Positions 61,466 to 64,000 of a DNA stretch of 64,000 nucleotides are shown here, piece after piece (positions within the stretch are counted from its first letter, which is position 1; each line of letters begins with the position of its first letter). The DNA is from Rutstroemia sp. NJR-2017a BVV2. Taxonomy: Eukaryota; Ascomycota; Leotiomycetes; Helotiales; Rutstroemiaceae. The position numbers and the translations under genes were made by a program. Where the stretch lies: NCBI GenBank assembly GCA_002946415.1, contig NJPS01000074.1:1-64000 (forward strand), in the 5' to 3' direction. The notes beneath the pieces are model-generated. The model worked only from the letters and a program-made list of their open reading frames with translations. It was not told the DNA's origin and did no database searches.

Positions 61466-63180
61466 TCACAAGCTCGCGCTCAACTCCTTTAAAGCATCGA
61501 TAACAACCTTCCTAAACTTAGCACTCAGCCTCGACCCCAATCGATCATCAAATTCTACGCCAAGGCTACCTTGCAAACATGTTAAAACAACATTTTGGTA
61601 CTTCTCTCCAGTATAGAAGCCCAAACGGCGATTGGCGTGCTTCAGGAGCCGTGTCTGTGTGGCTTCCGCCGTCTCCGGGACAGTGCTGTTGCTGGGTAGG
61701 TTCAGGAGAGCTCCGCCGTCGAGATGGGAGAGGGATTCCCAGACGCCGATTTCGAGGAGTATCGTCCCCAGGGCTATAAATCATCAGTTCGTGCACAATG
61801 AAAGGCCAGAAGGCTTTGGATTTACAACTTACCGTAAATATCATGAATTTTCGAAAACGTCTCGCTTGGCTGTCCCCACCGGTCTGGATGCCGGTATATA
61901 TTGCGCTTGATATCGTAGTCTGGCCGTCCACTCGAGAAATCAGAATCCAATCTGGAGTATTCGAATCCAAAGATAGTTGGATGTTCCAAGATAGCCAATT
62001 CGGGAGTTTCTGTAGAGGATACTGGATTCGGCTCGGTGCCTGATAGGAAGAGGATGTTCTCACTGCGTAGACTTTTGTGTACCCATCCTACGGAGTGCAA
62101 ATGCCCAAGTGATTCTGCCAAAGCATGAGCAAGTTTCATTCGAGTTCCAAGGGTCGGCTTCAATTTCTTCGAGATGAGTTTCGTGTTCAAAGAACTGGGC
62201 GGCAGTGATAAGCTGGACGAAGGTAATTCGAATGCGAGCCCAATCCTTTTCCCAGGCACATCGTCAAAGTAGTTGACGCATCGGAGGACTTTGAATTCGC
62301 ACTTCTTTTCTTCATGAAGTAGAGCAACAAGCTGTGATATCCTTCTCGAAACAATCTCGTTGATTCCTGCCGTGCGATCTTGCTCATAGCTCTTGTACTC
62401 CACAATTACCCCACCTTTTCCCTCTATTTCCCCCACGTCCAGATCCTGAAATCGCTGTGTCACTTTGAACTGAAGCCGTGATATCTTCAGCGACTTTGCC
62501 GTCTCGACTGAAATCTGGGATGATCCTGGGGCTAGTAATTTCCTCATCCCAATACCTTCCAGGATCCCAATCTGCCCTGCATCTTTGTCCTCCTCCAACT
62601 TCTCCATCTGGGACACGGTTGAGAAGAACGGAAACGGCCACCACGCAGTCTCCAAAAGAGATTTGACACGTTCCGTCCATGTCTCAAACTCCGTGACGAG
62701 TCTCTCAGCACTCTTCTTGTCGCTCATAGCCCACAGCACCTTCTTGGTCCAACTACTCCCCTTCCCAACCACCGTATCATTCTCCCTTCCCATCCTTAGT
62801 ACAGCCTCTCTCATCTTTTCTAGCCCAAGCTCCGCGATCCCATCCACTGCACCTGTGTCATTCCACTCTAACGTATACCGTTTCTGGACCACATAATACC
62901 GCTGTAGAATCTCATACAGCTGTCTCAGCAAATCCACGATATTCTCACATAGTTCCGGTGGCAAATGATCAAATAACCTGCCTTTTACGAGCGGGAATTT
63001 GTTAGCGTCGAATAGTACACGTTCGAAGGACTGGAGGCGCGTAGTTTGTACCGCGAAGCGTAAGCGGATAGCTAAGGCGTCGCTGCCGAAGTTCTTGGTG
63101 GAGGACCAGAGGGTGACGATGGCTGTAGCGGTGGGTTTTATGATGGCAAGTACACCGATGGCGAGGCCGGTTACTTCCAT
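61466..63180 (-). CDS. HeLo-domain pseudokinase (HET-S-like N-terminus)
   Basis: Two exons on the minus strand (63180-61833 and 61773-61466; 59 bp intron, GTAAGT to TATAG) give 551 aa. Residues 1 to about 210 start MEVTGLAIGVLAIIKPTATA and match the HeLo/prion-inhibition-and-propagation fold, with the hydrophobic N-terminal helix that inserts in membranes in HET-S. The C-terminal half is kinase-like: RMKLAHALAESLGHLHSVGW, VHKSLRSENILFL and FGFEYSR, then YALGTILLEIGVWESL after the intron. The catalytic Asp of HRD is Ser (HKS) and the DFG Asp is missing, so catalysis is unlikely. No amyloid motif is visible at its C-terminus. It ends 37 bp from the end of the kinase-ankyrin-TPR gene, tail to tail. 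HeLo-kinase proteins are frequent in Pezizomycotina and are thought to act in cell death or self-recognition; here that is inferred. Confidence 0.85.
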
Positions 63181-63603
63181 AGGGTGAGATGGGGGGATAG
63201 GGAGGTATTCTGTTGTTGGACGGGGCGAGGAGGTCCAGCTGAAGAGACGGCTAAGGTTGGCATTTGAGTCACGTGGGCTCGGTTGACGAGCCTCTCATGT
63301 GTGGATACGTGTATAAATGGCCGGCAAAATCGAACTCCCACCTGTACGTGATGCTGGCTACGAACCTGTATCTACCTACAGTACTAGGCAATAAGTTTAA
63401 GCGAAAATCCATAAAATCGCGATTTTACGGTTCAAGTATTCGTAACAATAATATATTGGATAGTTAAATACTATTAGAATATCTCGGAGGGATTTCTCCG
63501 TTCTCTTCTTTCTGAGCTCTCCGAAGCATCGTATACAAGGATATCTTCCAGGGCGAGAAAACGGTAATAACTTCGTAGGCAATAGTCTGAACGGCAAGTT
63601 GTT
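63181..63603. other. Intergenic region
   Basis: Upstream region of the HeLo gene (right) and downstream region of the MFS gene. No gene supported. Confidence 0.45.
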
Positions 63604-63917
63604 TCAAGGCTTGCTATCCTTCGGCTGCTCTTTCTTCTTGTTAATATTGTCCCACTTGGTGCACAAGCTGAAAATGGCAGAGACGCCGGAAGCCCCGATA
63701 ACAATGGCGAAAGCAACCTTGATACCCCATGCGTAGGCACGGATGATTCCGTCCAGCTCGGCCCCGGAAAAGTCGCGGCGCAGATCAGTGGCACCCGTGG
63801 CCGAGACGAGAGTGGGATCTACGTTTGGCGCGGTGCTGGCAAGCCTTCGGCCGAGCTGATTGGTGAAGCCGGATTGCGCGGCTGCGAGCATGAACGTGGC
63901 GCCGGTGGATCGAGCGA
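63604..63917 (-). CDS. MFS efflux transporter, last exon only
   Basis: The last exon on the minus strand encodes about 104 residues: ARSTGATFMLAAAQSGFTNQ, DPTLVSATGATDLRRDFSG, AYAWGIKVAFAIVIGASGVS and a basic tail. This matches the C-terminal end of fungal drug:H+ antiporter-2 (DHA14) MFS pumps: the loop before the last helix (normally VxATGATxLR), the last membrane helix and the cytoplasmic tail. The exon begins after a CACAG acceptor at 63918. The rest of the gene lies beyond the window or in the last 80 bases, where I could not place the donor. Such pumps export toxins or drugs and often sit in accessory regions or secondary-metabolite clusters. Confidence 0.8.
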
Positions 63918-64000
63918 CTGTGCATGAGGGACACACTTAGCTGAGGGATACAAGGGGACAAAGAAGATTGGGGACATGCTGGGAGAGGGCGAAGAGGATC

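Overview
The window starts with about 21 perfect CCCTAA units, so it is a left chromosome end read inward. Genes have short introns (46-121 bp, GT-AG, CTAAC/CTGAC-like branch sites). Repeats have decayed almost only by C-to-T and G-to-A changes, the mark of repeat-induced point mutation (RIP). Families present (HET, NACHT-ankyrin, patatin, HeLo-kinase, AAL-type lectin, CorA with GMN) point to a filamentous ascomycete (Pezizomycotina). I cannot name the genus.

Layout. 1-126: telomere. 127-4200: Copia retrotransposon relic on the minus strand, cut off inside reverse transcriptase by the telomere. 4.2-20.7 kb: very AT-rich block with tandem LTR-like copies, a 7.7 kb Gypsy relic with two 243 bp LTRs, a 3 x 241 bp tandem repeat and unassignable decayed DNA. 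20.7-30.2 kb: GC-normal island with a patatin-like phospholipase, a HET-domain fragment, a small ORF with amyloid-like motifs, a cluster of duplicated fragments and an intact NACHT-ankyrin receptor. 30.2-35.2 kb: second RIP block with a pogo/Fot1 transposase relic and repeats shared with the first block. 35.3 kb to the end: gene-rich but still accessory. It holds a CorA-like transporter, a PAN-like secreted protein, a double-chromodomain protein cut upstream by an LTR, a multi-spanning membrane protein, a fucose-lectin, a small membrane protein, a secreted protein, a broken alpha/beta-hydrolase, a broken kinase-ankyrin-TPR gene, a HeLo-pseudokinase gene and the end of an MFS transporter.

How the genes may work together. 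The patatin protein (21226-22668) ends in two copies of a roughly 23-residue motif (xQxGSx[FY]xxx[IV]...xQGN). The NACHT-ankyrin receptor 3.8 kb downstream on the same strand carries one copy at its N-terminus. Two copies in the effector and one in the receptor is the arrangement of HET-S and NWD2, where a receptor templates an amyloid fold in a separate effector. Here the effector would be a phospholipase. A third, minus-strand ORF between them carries further copies. HET, HeLo, kinase-ankyrin-TPR and alpha/beta-hydrolase remains elsewhere suggest that this end gathers and loses self/non-self recognition and cell-death genes.

Gene models were built by eye from splice consensus and reading-frame continuity. 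Models marked as broken have stops or frame changes I could not explain by introns.
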